Positions 16,076 to 25,895 are shown, numbered from the stretch's first letter. The stretch is DNA of 64,000 nt from Autumnicola patrickiae (GCF_031846525.1 NZ_JAVRHM010000007.1:62001-126000); one strand, 5' to 3'. Notes: generated by a model from the letters alone, not told the origin. Translations and numbers: made by a program.

Positions 16076-17581
16076 ATGAGGCTTTTAAAACTTTCCTTAC
16101 GTACGCGAATTTTTATTTCCATGATTTTGCTGGTGTTGGGTGCTTCCATTCTTATTGCCGGAGTTACCGTTTATCAATACAAACAGGAAGCTGAAGCTTA
16201 TCACAGAGAACGCCTGGAACGAAAGGAGCAGGCTATAAAGGAAAACCTAAAATTTGTATTAGCCAATACGACCTATTACGTTAACACCGAAAATATTGCA
16301 CTTATTTTTAAAGAGCGCAATAAGATTTATGAAATGGCGCAGGTACACGAAATGCCTATTAACATTTATGATCTTGAAGGTAGATTACTGGTAAAATCCA
16401 GCGGATACGCTTTTCGGGACACTACAGAGAATCGAATTGATCCGCAGATAATTGATAAATTAAATTCTTCAAGCAGGAGAAGATACCTTAGAAAGACAGA
16501 AGTAAATGGCAGGAAATACAGGTCTTCTTATAGTTATGTTACCGATCACAAATTTAAACCACTGGCGATTTTATACTTACCATATCTTCAGGATGATAGC
16601 GTTTTAAACCGTGACCTTAATAATTTTCTGATGCGTATGGGCGAGATTTATCTCTTTATGCTCATTTTGGCAATTATCATGTCCTATTTCCTTTCACGCT
16701 ATATCACTAAATCTTTAAAGATTATTTCTGAAAAAATTAATCAGACGAGGCTGGACAAAAAGAACCAGAAGATTGAACTAAATAATGCCACAGAAGAGAT
16801 ATTTGCATTGGTTTCGGCATATAATAGTATGATTGATGAATTGGAAGAAAGTGCTGTAAAACTGGCTACGGGAGAAAGGGAACAGGCATGGAGGGAAATG
16901 GCTAAACAGGTGGCACACGAAATAAAAAACCCCTTAACTCCAATGCGCCTTAGTGTGCAAAGTTTTGAGAGGCAATTCGATAAAGATGATCCCGACATAG
17001 AGCAAAAGGTAAAAGAATACAGCGATACGTTAATTAATCAGATTGATACGATGAGTTCAATTGCTTCTGCTTTTTCAAATTTTGCCAAGATGCCGGCGCA
17101 GCAAAACGAGACGCTCAATGTTCCGAAAATTGTGAAACTTGCCCTGGATATTTTCAATGAGAATTATATCGTCTTTTCTTCAGAAAAAGAAGAAATGCTC
17201 GCAAAATTTGACAGGACTCAACTTATCCGGGTAATTACCAATCTTGTTAAGAATGCGGTTCAGGCCTTACAGGATCAGGAAAATCCAAAAATCGTGGTAA
17301 GCGTAGAAGAGGAGGAAGAAAATGTTTGTATTTCTATCTGTGATAATGGCTCCGGAATCCCTGAGGAAAATAAAGAAAAGATCTTTGAGCCAAAATTTAC
17401 TACTAAATCCAGCGGAATGGGACTTGGGTTGGCAATGGTTAAAAATATTGTTGAAACCTATAATGGGACAATAAGATTTATTTCCAATCCCGATAAAGGC
17501 ACTATCTTTAAGGTAAGATTTCCCAAATGGAACGGAAGTATACAAGGAAATTATCAGGAACAACCGAAAAAAACGAGCTAG
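16076..17581 (+). CDS. Sensor histidine kinase, NtrY-like
   Basis: Membrane sensor kinase of 501 residues. TM helices lie at about 11-33 and 187-207 with a periplasmic sensor region between them. A HAMP-like linker (about 205-260) follows, then the HisKA helix with H281 in VAHEIKNPLTPMRLSVQ. The ATPase domain has the N box (NLVKNAVQAL), G1 (DNGSGIP) and G2 (GMGLGLAMVK). The HEIKNPLTP form is that of NtrY kinases. No response regulator gene is adjacent, so the partner is elsewhere. Confidence 0.92.
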   Translation: MRLLKLSLRTRIFISMILLVLGASILIAGVTVYQYKQEAEAYHRERLERKEQAIKENLKFVLANTTYYVNTENIALIFKERNKIYEMAQVHEMPINIYDLEGRLLVKSSGYAFRDTTENRIDPQIIDKLNSSSRRRYLRKTEVNGRKYRSSYSYVTDHKFKPLAILYLPYLQDDSVLNRDLNNFLMRMGEIYLFMLILAIIMSYFLSRYITKSLKIISEKINQTRLDKKNQKIELNNATEEIFALVSAYNSMIDELEESAVKLATGEREQAWREMAKQVAHEIKNPLTPMRLSVQSFERQFDKDDPDIEQKVKEYSDTLINQIDTMSSIASAFSNFAKMPAQQNETLNVPKIVKLALDIFNENYIVFSSEKEEMLAKFDRTQLIRVITNLVKNAVQALQDQENPKIVVSVEEEEENVCISICDNGSGIPEENKEKIFEPKFTTKSSGMGLGLAMVKNIVETYNGTIRFISNPDKGTIFKVRFPKWNGSIQGNYQEQPKKTS

Positions 17582-17582
17582 A

Positions 17583-18365
17583 ATGGATTATAAAAACCTT
17601 ATTGTAGAAATAGATGGAAACATTTTATATGTGACCATCAACAGGCCTTCAAAATTAAATGCCTTAAATAAAGAAACTATTGAAGAACTTCATGAAGCCT
17701 TTGCAGATGCCAAGGAAGATGAAGAGACAAAAGTAATCATTTTAACCGGAAGCGGGGAGAAGGCTTTTGTCGCTGGTGCAGACATCAGCGAATTTTCAGA
17801 TTTCTCTCCTGAAGAGGGAAAAAAGTTGGCCGCAGAAGGTCAGGCCAAGCTTTTTGATTTTGTATCCAATTTTCCAAAGCCTGTGATCGCTGCTATAAAT
17901 GGATTTGCATTAGGTGGAGGGCTAGAACTTGCCATGGCTGCACACTTTAGAATCGCCAGTGACAACGCCAAAATGGGTCTTCCCGAAGTTTCCTTGGGGT
18001 TAATTCCGGGCTACGGTGGCACTCAGCGTTTGCCGCAGCTGGTAGGAAAAGGCCGTGCGATGGAAATGATTATGACTGCAGGAATGATCGATGCTAATCA
18101 GGCGCTTCGGTACAATTTGGTAAACCACGTTACTACGCAGAAGGAATTAATTGAATTTGCTGAGAATATGGCGGCAAAAATCCTGAATAATTCTTCAGTG
18201 GCTATAAGTGCTGCAATAAGGGCGATAAATGCCTATTATGAGCCTGAGGTTAATGGGTTTGAGGTAGAAATTGAAGAATTCGGGATAAGTTTTGGAACCG
18301 AAGATTTTGAAGAAGGAACTTCTGCCTTTCTCAATAAACGTAAAGCTGATTTTCCAGGAAAATAA
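17583..18365 (+). CDS. Enoyl-CoA hydratase/isomerase family protein
   Basis: Crotonase-fold enzyme of 260 residues, probably hydrating 2-enoyl-CoA in fatty or amino acid breakdown. The oxyanion-hole elements are AFVAGADISEF (about 61-71) and GFALGGGLELAMA (about 108-120). The catalytic-Glu region is LPEVSLGLIPGYGGTQRL (about 136-153). Both expected glutamates appear to be present, so true hydratase activity is likely. It begins one base after the sensor kinase stop. Confidence 0.9.
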   Translation: MDYKNLIVEIDGNILYVTINRPSKLNALNKETIEELHEAFADAKEDEETKVIILTGSGEKAFVAGADISEFSDFSPEEGKKLAAEGQAKLFDFVSNFPKPVIAAINGFALGGGLELAMAAHFRIASDNAKMGLPEVSLGLIPGYGGTQRLPQLVGKGRAMEMIMTAGMIDANQALRYNLVNHVTTQKELIEFAENMAAKILNNSSVAISAAIRAINAYYEPEVNGFEVEIEEFGISFGTEDFEEGTSAFLNKRKADFPGK

Positions 18366-18432
18366 AATTTGAGGACATTTATTAAATAGGAAATAATTCC
18401 AAAAGTATGGATTTATTCCCTATTTTTGTTGT

Positions 18433-19506
18433 ATGGCAGAAGGAGAAATTATAAAAGGAAGAGGGGCACAGTTAAATGTTCACAACAAATTTGATGCTTA
18501 CAGCCATGAGACAAGGGATGATTTCCTCAATTATTGTGCGGTAGAAGGGGACGAGGCTCATGCTTCTAAAACCACATTAATTGATACCTTTCCTAAAACT
18601 ATAGTAAATAAAGTTAACAGTCCCGATGTTGGGATGGGCTTTTCTTTAAACCCTTACCAAGGATGTGAACACGGCTGCATTTACTGTTATGCCCGGAATT
18701 CTCACGAATACTGGGGGTACAGCGCCGGACTTGATTTTGAGCAGAAAATCCTGGTAAAACGGAATGCCGTAGAATTGCTGGAAAAGAAATTAAGCAGCAA
18801 AAGCTGGCAGGCAGAAACAATTGTACTTTCGGGTAATACCGATTGTTATCAGCCTATTGAAAAGAAGCTGAAAATCACCCGCCAATTACTCCAGACATTT
18901 TTAAAATACCGGCATCCTGTGGGAATAATTACCAAGAATGCACTCGTGCAAAGGGATATTGATATTCTTAAAGAACTTGCTGCAGATAATCTGGTTCATG
19001 TGAATCTTTCGATAACCTCTTTACATGAAGAAACCCGCAGGATTCTTGAGCCGCGTACTGCGAGTATTAAAAAGCGGCTGGAAACGGTGGAGAAACTATC
19101 TGTGGCGAATATTCCGGTCAGCGTAATGATGGCGCCAATAATTCCGGCAATTAACAGCCATGAAATTATGCCTTTGGTAAAGGAGGTTGCTGAAAGGGGA
19201 GCAGGAAGTGTGGGTTATACCATTGTTCGTCTTAATGGATCGATTGGACAAATATTTACCGATTGGATTAAGAAAGCACTTCCAGACAGGGCAGAGAAGG
19301 TATTGCATCAGATTGAGAATATCCATGGCGGGAGTTTAAATGACAGCCGGTTTGGAACCCGTATGAAAGGCGAAGGAAAATTTGCTGAACAGGTAGAACA
19401 GCAGTTCAGGATTGCCAGGAAGAAGCATTTAGGAGATCGAAGTCGAACTCCCTTAAACCTAGATCTGCATGAGCAGTTTAAGGACGGGCAGTTAAAGCTT
19501 TTTTAG
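18433..19506 (+). CDS. PA0069-family radical SAM protein
   Basis: Radical SAM enzyme of 357 residues, related in its core to spore photoproduct lyase. The [4Fe-4S] cluster cysteines are C78, C82 and C85 in CEHGCIYCYAR, which fits the CX3CX2C signature, followed by the family-typical NSHEYWGY. The reaction is not known for this group. A TATTTTTG box at 18421-18428 ends four bases before the ATG, so the mRNA may be leaderless. Confidence 0.88.
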   Translation: MAEGEIIKGRGAQLNVHNKFDAYSHETRDDFLNYCAVEGDEAHASKTTLIDTFPKTIVNKVNSPDVGMGFSLNPYQGCEHGCIYCYARNSHEYWGYSAGLDFEQKILVKRNAVELLEKKLSSKSWQAETIVLSGNTDCYQPIEKKLKITRQLLQTFLKYRHPVGIITKNALVQRDIDILKELAADNLVHVNLSITSLHEETRRILEPRTASIKKRLETVEKLSVANIPVSVMMAPIIPAINSHEIMPLVKEVAERGAGSVGYTIVRLNGSIGQIFTDWIKKALPDRAEKVLHQIENIHGGSLNDSRFGTRMKGEGKFAEQVEQQFRIARKKHLGDRSRTPLNLDLHEQFKDGQLKLF

Positions 19507-19570
19507 TTTCCTTTCTATCTTCTACAAAGACTGAAAATTTTTAATAACTTAAGCTGAAATTGAAAGAATT

Positions 19571-20353
19571 ATGCCCGAATTACCTGAAGTCGCTTATCAA
19601 AAGAAGTATGTAGATGCGACTGCGCTCCATAAGAAAGTTGTGAAGATGGATTTTGGTGCAAAGAAGTTATTCCAGTCTCCCCAAAAGGATTTTGAGAATG
19701 CTGTTTTGAACAAAAAAATCTCCGCAACCCAGCAATTGGGGAAATATTTGTTTTTAAAGATAACTTCAGGAAAAGAGTTGGTGCTTCATTTTGGCATGTC
19801 CGGAAAAATGGAATTTTATCAGCATGATGAGGTTCCAAAGCATTCCCAGCTTACGCTCTTTTTTGAAGATAATTCCCGATTGTCTTTTGTTTGTCCGCGT
19901 AAATTCGGAAAAATCTATTTAGCTGAAGGAATAGAAGATTTTCAGAAGAAACATTCATTAGGAAATCATGCGCTGGATATAGAAGAAGAGGAATTCATGG
20001 AACTGCTTCAGGATAAAACAGGAAGTATAAAAAGTGCACTAACAGATCAACATGTTATTGCCGGAATTGGCAATTTATATGCAGATGAAATTTTGTTTCA
20101 GTGTAAAATTCATCCGAAAACAAGTACGGCAAAGCTTTCGGATAAAGAGATTAAGTGTCTGTTCGAAAAAATGGGAAAAATCCTGAAAAGAGTGATTAAA
20201 AGCAAGACGGGAGATTCGAAATTACCTGAAAGTTACCTCACAAGGCACCGAAAAGAAGGAGCAGATTGTCCGGATTGTAAGGGCAAGGTAGAAATGATAA
20301 AAGTTTCCGGCAGAAGCACCTATTTTTGTCCCGATTGCCAGGCTGAAAAATAA
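19571..20353 (+). CDS. Fpg/Nei-family DNA glycosylase
   Basis: Base-excision repair glycosylase/AP lyase. After Met removal the N terminus is PELPEV, with the catalytic proline and glutamate. LHFGMSGKMEF (about 75-85) carries the conserved beta-hairpin lysine. GIGNLYADEILF (about 165-176) is the helix-two-turn-helix. The C-terminal zinc finger has four cysteines (CPDC near 233, CPDC near 254). Length 260. Fpg and Nei cannot be separated with confidence from these motifs. Confidence 0.9.
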   Translation: MPELPEVAYQKKYVDATALHKKVVKMDFGAKKLFQSPQKDFENAVLNKKISATQQLGKYLFLKITSGKELVLHFGMSGKMEFYQHDEVPKHSQLTLFFEDNSRLSFVCPRKFGKIYLAEGIEDFQKKHSLGNHALDIEEEEFMELLQDKTGSIKSALTDQHVIAGIGNLYADEILFQCKIHPKTSTAKLSDKEIKCLFEKMGKILKRVIKSKTGDSKLPESYLTRHRKEGADCPDCKGKVEMIKVSGRSTYFCPDCQAEK

Positions 20354-20410
20354 CTGGGGGCACCGGACCAGCAAGTACAAAGCGAGTTTAATCACAAAAA
20401 TTAATGAAGG

Positions 20411-20436
20411 CCGAAAAATGGCAATTTTCATGCCTC
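20411..20436 (-). repeat. Dispersed repeat, degenerate copy J (reverse)
   Basis: The minus strand reads AGGCATGAAAATTGCCATTT, then TTCGGCC, which keeps AATTGCCATTTT and both flanking GG/GGC elements of the dispersed repeat. It lies between the convergent glycosylase and HD genes. Confidence 0.4.
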
Positions 20437-21087
20437 ACCATTCCACTCTTTATAGAATTGATCGAGGAAAAGCTCCATAAACTGATGTCTTTCCGTAGCA
20501 ATTTTACGGCCGGTTTCTGTGTTCATCCTATCCTTCAGTAAAAGCAGTTTTTCGTAGAAATGATTAATGGTAGGTGCATTCGAAGCTTTGTATTCTTCTT
20601 TGGTCATGTTGAGGTTCGGTACAATTTCGGGATCATACAGACCTCTGCCTTTAAATCCGCCGTAATTGAAAGTCCGGGCAATTCCAATAGCTCCCAGTGC
20701 ATCCAGCCGGTCTGCGTCCTGAACAATATCCAGCTCTATAGAACTAAAGTCCGTGGTTACATTTCCGCCTTTAAAAGAGATATTTTCGATAATCTTAATC
20801 ACGTGATGGATGACTTCCGGAGAGACTTTTTGGGATTTCAGAAATTCTTCGGCAACCTTAGGCCCAACAGTTTCATCGCCATTGTGAAATTTAGAGTCAG
20901 CAATATCATGTAGAAGCGCGCCCAGAGCGATAACAAGATCATTGGCATCTTCCCCTTCAGCAATAAGTTTGGCATTATTAAAAACCCTTTGAATGTGAAA
21001 CCAGTCGTGGCCACCTTCGGCACCTTTTAAAGTCTCTTTTACAAATACGATGGTGTTTTCTATAATTCCGTTTTCTTGTTCGGTCAT
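20428..21087 (-). CDS. HD-domain phosphohydrolase
   Basis: Cytosolic metal-dependent phosphohydrolase of 219 residues. The HD metal site is visible as GGHDWFHIQRV (H23/H27 region), ALLHDIADSKF (about 52-62) and IVQDADRLDALGAIGIART (about 128-146). This pattern is that of the YedJ-like HD family. The substrate is unknown; nucleotides are likely. A palindromic repeat lies in its upstream gap. Confidence 0.88.
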   Translation of the reverse strand: MTEQENGIIENTIVFVKETLKGAEGGHDWFHIQRVFNNAKLIAEGEDANDLVIALGALLHDIADSKFHNGDETVGPKVAEEFLKSQKVSPEVIHHVIKIIENISFKGGNVTTDFSSIELDIVQDADRLDALGAIGIARTFNYGGFKGRGLYDPEIVPNLNMTKEEYKASNAPTINHFYEKLLLLKDRMNTETGRKIATERHQFMELFLDQFYKEWNGEA

Positions 21088-21102
21088 TAATATATGTTTA
21101 TC

Positions 21103-21131
21103 ACCTCAGAGGTTTTTAAAACCTGTGAGGT
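21103..21131. repeat. Palindromic intergenic repeat, second copy
   Basis: ACCTCAGAGGTTTT pairs with AAAACCTGTGAGGT with one mismatch, just upstream of the HD gene. Same palindrome family as 8899-8926. Confidence 0.65.
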
Positions 21132-21153
21132 TTAGTGAATTAGTAAAATAATC

Positions 21154-21885
21154 TTATTTAATATCTGAAATAATTGTTCGCTCCACCAGCGCAATCAGGC
21201 TGTCCGGATCGTCGGAAGATACTGGAATGGGTTCATGTACTTTCAATTTGAAATGAACTCCGAGGCCTAACGGAAAATTTCCATACTGAAATAATTTCCA
21301 GGAATTATTAATAGTAAGCGGCACTACCAGAGCATCCGGCATCTTCTTCAGCAGTATCTGCAGCCCTCTTACAGCAAATCTTTTTGGTTGGCCGGTACGG
21401 CTACGGGTGCCTTCAGGGAATATAACAGCAGAACGGTTAGTTTCTTTAAGATAGTCAGCAAATTTGCTCATTTTCAGCAAAGATTCCCGGGGATTCTTAC
21501 GATCTATAAGTACAGAGCCGCCGTGCCTTAAATTAAAGGAAATACCTGGAATTCCTTTTCCTAATTCCTTTTTACTTACAAATTTTGGATGATGATCCCT
21601 TAAATACCAAATGATAAGAGGGATATCGTACATCCCCTGGTGGTTCGCCACAAAAATGCAGGGTTTTTCCACCGGAATATTATGGGAATTCTCAAAGCTA
21701 AAACGCGCACCTAAAATATCCAGGCACCGCATCAAAAAGAAATTAAAAATGTCTACACTCTTCTTGTGGGCATAATATCCTCCCAATTTCAAAGAAATCC
21801 ATTGGATGATATGAAAGACTGCAAGAGTTATAAAAAAGAAAATATAGCTTATTACCGAAAGCGGGTAAGAAAGTATTTTTTTCAT
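21154..21885 (-). CDS. plsC: 1-acyl-sn-glycerol-3-phosphate acyltransferase
   Basis: Membrane enzyme that adds a second acyl chain to lysophosphatidate to make phosphatidate. The acyltransferase motifs are NHQGMYD (81-87, HX4D) and FPEGTRSRTG (about 156-165). The DHHPKFVSKKELGKGIPG stretch (about 97-114) is a conserved substrate region. One or two N-terminal hydrophobic segments (about 8-30) anchor it. Length 243 is typical. Other LPLAT-type acyl acceptors cannot be excluded. Confidence 0.88.
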   Translation of the reverse strand: MKKILSYPLSVISYIFFFITLAVFHIIQWISLKLGGYYAHKKSVDIFNFFLMRCLDILGARFSFENSHNIPVEKPCIFVANHQGMYDIPLIIWYLRDHHPKFVSKKELGKGIPGISFNLRHGGSVLIDRKNPRESLLKMSKFADYLKETNRSAVIFPEGTRSRTGQPKRFAVRGLQILLKKMPDALVVPLTINNSWKLFQYGNFPLGLGVHFKLKVHEPIPVSSDDPDSLIALVERTIISDIK

Positions 21886-21962
21886 CAGATTATTTAAATA
21901 AACAAAAATATGTTTTTAAACCTACACAGGGCAAGTAGAGATTAATCTTCTGTGGTATTTAT

Positions 21963-22172
21963 CTAACATTTTTGTACTAACTGCTCATAGTAAGTATAAC
22001 GAAAGCCATTTTTCCAGTAGCAAGACTTGTAATTATATGGTTCATAACCGGTTGCTCCCGAAATATAAATTTCTTCGCCATCAATTAAAATTCCGATGGC
22101 CCGGGCATTATCTTCCAGTTCATGCAGTTCTCCGTTCAACCAATAGCAGGCGGTATGGCCCATAGTTTTCAA
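21963..22172 (-). CDS. Short repeat-containing fragment, unknown
   Basis: A 69-residue frame holding two copies of a CYWxNG motif (residues 9-14 and 51-56) about 42 residues apart, separated by GEEIYISGATGYEP. This resembles a family of longer flavobacterial proteins built from CYWKNG-type repeats that probably form a propeller. Only about one and a half repeats remain and no signal peptide is present, so this is likely a remnant of a larger gene or a minimal relic. No function is suggested. Confidence 0.45.
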   Translation of the reverse strand: MKTMGHTACYWLNGELHELEDNARAIGILIDGEEIYISGATGYEPYNYKSCYWKNGFRYTYYEQLVQKC

Positions 22173-22208
22173 TTGTACTTCACATGTCAGACTTCTGAAA
22201 AAATAAAA

Positions 22209-22240
22209 AAAGCTGTTCGGTATTTACTCCAAACAGCTTT
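22209..22240 (-). terminator. Rho-independent terminator after bacilliredoxin gene
   Basis: Nine-pair stem AAAGCTGTT (22209-22217) with AACAGCTTT (22232-22240), followed on the minus strand by seven T. It lies 23 nt after the stop of the 22263 gene. Confidence 0.8.
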
Positions 22241-22262
22241 ATTCTTCAAAAAAATTTATCTT

Positions 22263-22673
22263 TTAACAGAACTCGTTATAAGCTCCTGTAAGATTTTCTG
22301 CGATCATTTCTGCAGGACGTCCCTCAATGTGGTGGCGTTCCAACATGTGAACCAATTCCCCGTCTTTATAAAGCGCCATAGATGGCGAAGAAGGAGGAAA
22401 AGGAACCATATAACTACGGGCTCTGTCTGTAGCTTCTTTATCTACACCTGCAAATACAGTATATAAATTGTCTGGTTTTTTTGCGTTTTGTAAAGACATT
22501 CTTGCCCCCGGACGCGCATTAGCTGCAGCACAACCACATACCGAATTTACTACCATTAGAGTAGTTCCTTCTTTTTTCATTGCGGCATCAACTTCTTCTA
22601 CAGTATGCAATTCTTCAAAACCTATATTAGTGAGGTCTTCTCGCATTGGTTTTACTAAATCTGCTGGATACAT
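22263..22673 (-). CDS. BrxA/BrxB-family bacilliredoxin
   Basis: Thioredoxin-fold protein of the YphP/YqiW family that, in Firmicutes, removes bacillithiol from protein cysteines. The CGC active motif is in VNSVCGCAAANARPGA (about residues 43-58). The cis-proline region PPSSPSMALYKDG (about 93-105) and length 136 match the family. Bacteroidota members have the same fold; use of bacillithiol here is inferred. It is divergent from the DnaJ/TerB gene and has its own terminator. Confidence 0.9.
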   Translation of the reverse strand: MYPADLVKPMREDLTNIGFEELHTVEEVDAAMKKEGTTLMVVNSVCGCAAANARPGARMSLQNAKKPDNLYTVFAGVDKEATDRARSYMVPFPPSSPSMALYKDGELVHMLERHHIEGRPAEMIAENLTGAYNEFC

Positions 22674-22857
22674 ATATTGCTATTTTATATTAAACTAATT
22701 ATGAATAACAAAGATACCAAATATTGTTCACGTGAGCATATCTCAAATTCCTATTGATGAATAGTTTGAATTTATTCCGGCATTACTTTTTATAGATGGC
22801 GCCCCGGCTCTATACTTCCATAAAATAGTATCTTTGCACTTTTAAAAGAAATGCCTC

Positions 22858-23598
22858 ATGATTAAATGGTTTGCGGCCCTGCTGGGCTTCATGTATTTTA
22901 GGTTTGCAGGTGCGATTCTGGGTTTTATTATAGGATCTGTTCTGGATAATTACATCCGTTCCAGCGGCGGATTAATGGAAGGTGTGTTTGGTGAGCAGAA
23001 AAAAAAGACGGTATCCCCGGGCGATTTTGAACTTAACCTGCTTTCATTATGTGCGCTGGTGATAAAGGCCGATGGACAAGTCTCGCAAAGGGAACTTGAT
23101 TATGTTCGCTCCTATTTTGTGAGTTCCTATGGTAAGGAGCGGGCCAACGCCACTTTCAGAACTTTTAATGAAGTTATAAAAAGCAGGGAGTTATCCTCTT
23201 CCCGCATCGGGCAATACCTTGCGCATCGCACAAAATATCCAACTCGTCTTCAGATTACTCACTTTCTCTTCGGAATAGCACAGGCAGATGGTACTGTAAG
23301 TGAAGCAGAAACGAGGATCATTCAGGAAATAGCCGGATATCTGCGAATAAGCAGAATGGATTTTGAAAGTATTAAAGCGATGTTCTTTAAGAAGACCGCT
23401 GAAAGTGCCTATAAAATCCTTGAAATTGATAAATCTGCTACAGATGCTGAAGTAAAAAAAGCCTTCAGAACCATGGCCAAAAAATACCACCCAGATAAGC
23501 TTGGCCACATGGACGAAGCTTATCGTAAAGGAGCTCAGGAAAAATTCCAAAAAGTACAGGAAGCTTACGAGCAAATCCAGAAGGAGCGGGGAATGTAA
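22858..23598 (+). CDS. TerB-DnaJ domain protein (DjlA-like)
   Basis: Membrane-linked J-domain co-chaperone of 246 residues. A glycine-rich hydrophobic stretch (about 5-28) sits at the N terminus. A TerB-like helical domain (about 55-165, with KADGQVS and QADGTVSEAE) follows. A C-terminal J domain (about 180-246) has the HPD motif in KKYHPDKLGH, needed to stimulate DnaK. The layout is that of DjlA. A TATCTTTG box is at 22829-22836. The client process is unknown. Confidence 0.88.
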   Translation: MIKWFAALLGFMYFRFAGAILGFIIGSVLDNYIRSSGGLMEGVFGEQKKKTVSPGDFELNLLSLCALVIKADGQVSQRELDYVRSYFVSSYGKERANATFRTFNEVIKSRELSSSRIGQYLAHRTKYPTRLQITHFLFGIAQADGTVSEAETRIIQEIAGYLRISRMDFESIKAMFFKKTAESAYKILEIDKSATDAEVKKAFRTMAKKYHPDKLGHMDEAYRKGAQEKFQKVQEAYEQIQKERGM

Positions 23599-23599
23599 C

Positions 23600-25867
23600 C
23601 TAGAAAGTATATTTGAGGTTCACCATTATATTTCGTCCGGGGCTGCTCACGTTAAATACCCTGAGAATTGACATGTGATCCACATAATTTTCATTTAAGG
23701 CGTTGTAAGCAGTTATACCTGTTTCCAGCTGATGATTTTCAAAATATAATTTTTTACTTAAGCCCAGGTTCAGCAGGGTATAACCGGCTGTAGTTTCTTC
23801 GTTTAACCCGGCCCTGTCCTGATCTCTGATCAACCGGAATTTTGTAAAGGCATAAAGCGTTTTATCTTTTAGTCCGAAGTAGCCGAACTCCAGGTTGAAG
23901 TTGTCCGGAGGGATAAAGCTCAGGTTCCGGTTGTTTTCCAGGTCTTGAGCCCGCACAAATGCCCCGGAAAATTTTGATATCAGCCTTTGGTTATCCAACC
24001 AGCTGTGATTCAGGTTGAATTCAGCTCCGTACAAAAGCGCATTTGTTTGCAGGTAAGACCATACTTCAAGGTTTTCTTCCGGAAGAGTTTCTGTAGTTGC
24101 TGTAAAATAAATGTAATTGTTCACTTTACTTCCAAAAGCTGAAAAAGCACCTTCAAATCTTTTATTCCGGTAGGTATAATTTACATCAGCTTGTAAGCTT
24201 TGTTCTCTGCCAAATTGATCGTCACCTTTTTCGAACCGACTGGTGCCCGGATGCGGACCATTGGAAAACAATTCGGCAAGATCTGGTGCCCGAAACCCGG
24301 TAGAGAAATTCAGTTTTAACTGATTCTTTTGGTCGAAGCTTTTGGTGGCGCCAATGGATCCTGTAAATCCATTAAAAATTCTGGTCAATTTTCGGTTTTC
24401 AGGATTTCCCGGTAAAATGAAATCATCCTCAATTAATTCAGCAGAACCTGCATCTGCAGTTACTTTCCGGTAGTCGTAGCGCAGTGCTCCCTGGAAGTAC
24501 CAGGAATTCATATCCATGCTTGCGAGATAGTACAGGCCACTTTCAAAAACATTGGCATCGGGAATCAAAAATTCCTGGGATTCTTTGATGTTTTGAGTTT
24601 TTACAAAACTACCCTGCATTCCAAAATTGTGCTCTATCTTTCCGCCAGTTAAGCTTACCCGTGCATTCAGAAATGTATGATTTTGTTGTAATCCCAGATC
24701 TATCAGGTTGAATTCTTGTTCAATTTCCTTACGATTATTAGAGTGGTGGGAGAGGTGCAGGGAAGTCTCCAAATTTGAATGCTGTGTAGTCTGGTTGTAG
24801 GAAAGCAGATAGTCTTCTACTTTTTGAAAAGGCAATTGCATTTGCCTGTCATTTCTGGTTGTAGCTAAACTATGGCTATTTTGCATTTCTTCATCCAGGA
24901 TAATCCCCAGGTCTTGATCATTATATGAAAGTGATAATTTGTTTTGAAAGTTTTCCTTTTCAATTCCGGAATGGATGCGTAGTGTTTTGGTATTAAACCT
25001 GCTATTTCCGATAACTCTGTTGTTACCGTTCTTGTAGTCGGCATGGTTCTCGTAAGCCAGATCTGTGGCGAAAAAAATGCCATTGGTAAACATTTTTCCC
25101 AGGGAACCGTAAGTTCTTATTCCATTGGAGACACTGTTAAAAGTAGTTCCCATATGGCCCGAAATTTTATTCGATTCTTTGTAGAATTCGTCATCACGTG
25201 TTAATATAACACCTCCCAGTGCTCCCGAACCATATAATACTGAAGCTGGTCCTTTTATTACCTCTACCCGTTTTATACCTAAATCATTAATACCAAGGCC
25301 ATGGTCTGCGCCCCACTGGTGGTTTTCCATTTTATTTCCCTGGTAAATCGTGACCACACGTGAAAATCCCAGTCCGCGGATAAAAGGCTTTACAATACCC
25401 TGCCCAAATTCAGCACCATAAACACCGGGTACTTCCCGCAAACTACCCATCATCCCATTGGGATTACCCTTGCTTTCAATCCCCTGCATATTTATACTGG
25501 AGATATTATACGGAGTTCTACGTGTGAGTCCGGTATGGGTATCGACAATTGTAACTTCATTTAACTGTGACTGACTTACCTGAAGTTCGAACTTTCGGGT
25601 GGTGGTTCTGTTAGCATTTACAACAATTTGCTGTTTTAGGCTTTCGTACCCAATGGATGAAACTTTCACCTGATGTTTTCCTACCGGAACATTTTTGAAC
25701 ACAAAATCTCCATTTTCATTTGCGGTGGTACCCCTGTCGAGACTTTCTATGTAAACAGTGGCAAATGATACCGGCAGTTCGTCGTGTACCACTTTTCCCT
25801 GAAAGCGACCTTCCTGCGCCCATGTGCTGACAGTAATTAATAAAACTATGGCCGTTAGTGTTTTCAT
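23600..25867 (-). CDS. TonB-dependent receptor, probable metal or metallophore uptake
   Basis: Outer-membrane receptor of 755 residues. A signal peptide (1-17, ending STWAQ) is followed by a carboxypeptidase-regulatory-like domain (about 20-95), a plug domain (about 105-225, with the GLGINDLGIKRVEVIKGPAS segment) and a beta-barrel ending in KYTF. It is divergent from a DtxR-type regulator with a strong operator between them and near ZIP and Feo genes, so the cargo is probably an iron, zinc or manganese complex. It is not a SusC, as no SusD partner is present. Confidence 0.88.
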   Translation of the reverse strand: MKTLTAIVLLITVSTWAQEGRFQGKVVHDELPVSFATVYIESLDRGTTANENGDFVFKNVPVGKHQVKVSSIGYESLKQQIVVNANRTTTRKFELQVSQSQLNEVTIVDTHTGLTRRTPYNISSINMQGIESKGNPNGMMGSLREVPGVYGAEFGQGIVKPFIRGLGFSRVVTIYQGNKMENHQWGADHGLGINDLGIKRVEVIKGPASVLYGSGALGGVILTRDDEFYKESNKISGHMGTTFNSVSNGIRTYGSLGKMFTNGIFFATDLAYENHADYKNGNNRVIGNSRFNTKTLRIHSGIEKENFQNKLSLSYNDQDLGIILDEEMQNSHSLATTRNDRQMQLPFQKVEDYLLSYNQTTQHSNLETSLHLSHHSNNRKEIEQEFNLIDLGLQQNHTFLNARVSLTGGKIEHNFGMQGSFVKTQNIKESQEFLIPDANVFESGLYYLASMDMNSWYFQGALRYDYRKVTADAGSAELIEDDFILPGNPENRKLTRIFNGFTGSIGATKSFDQKNQLKLNFSTGFRAPDLAELFSNGPHPGTSRFEKGDDQFGREQSLQADVNYTYRNKRFEGAFSAFGSKVNNYIYFTATTETLPEENLEVWSYLQTNALLYGAEFNLNHSWLDNQRLISKFSGAFVRAQDLENNRNLSFIPPDNFNLEFGYFGLKDKTLYAFTKFRLIRDQDRAGLNEETTAGYTLLNLGLSKKLYFENHQLETGITAYNALNENYVDHMSILRVFNVSSPGRNIMVNLKYTF

Positions 25868-25895
25868 TTCTATAATTTTGACAAATGTACATTTA

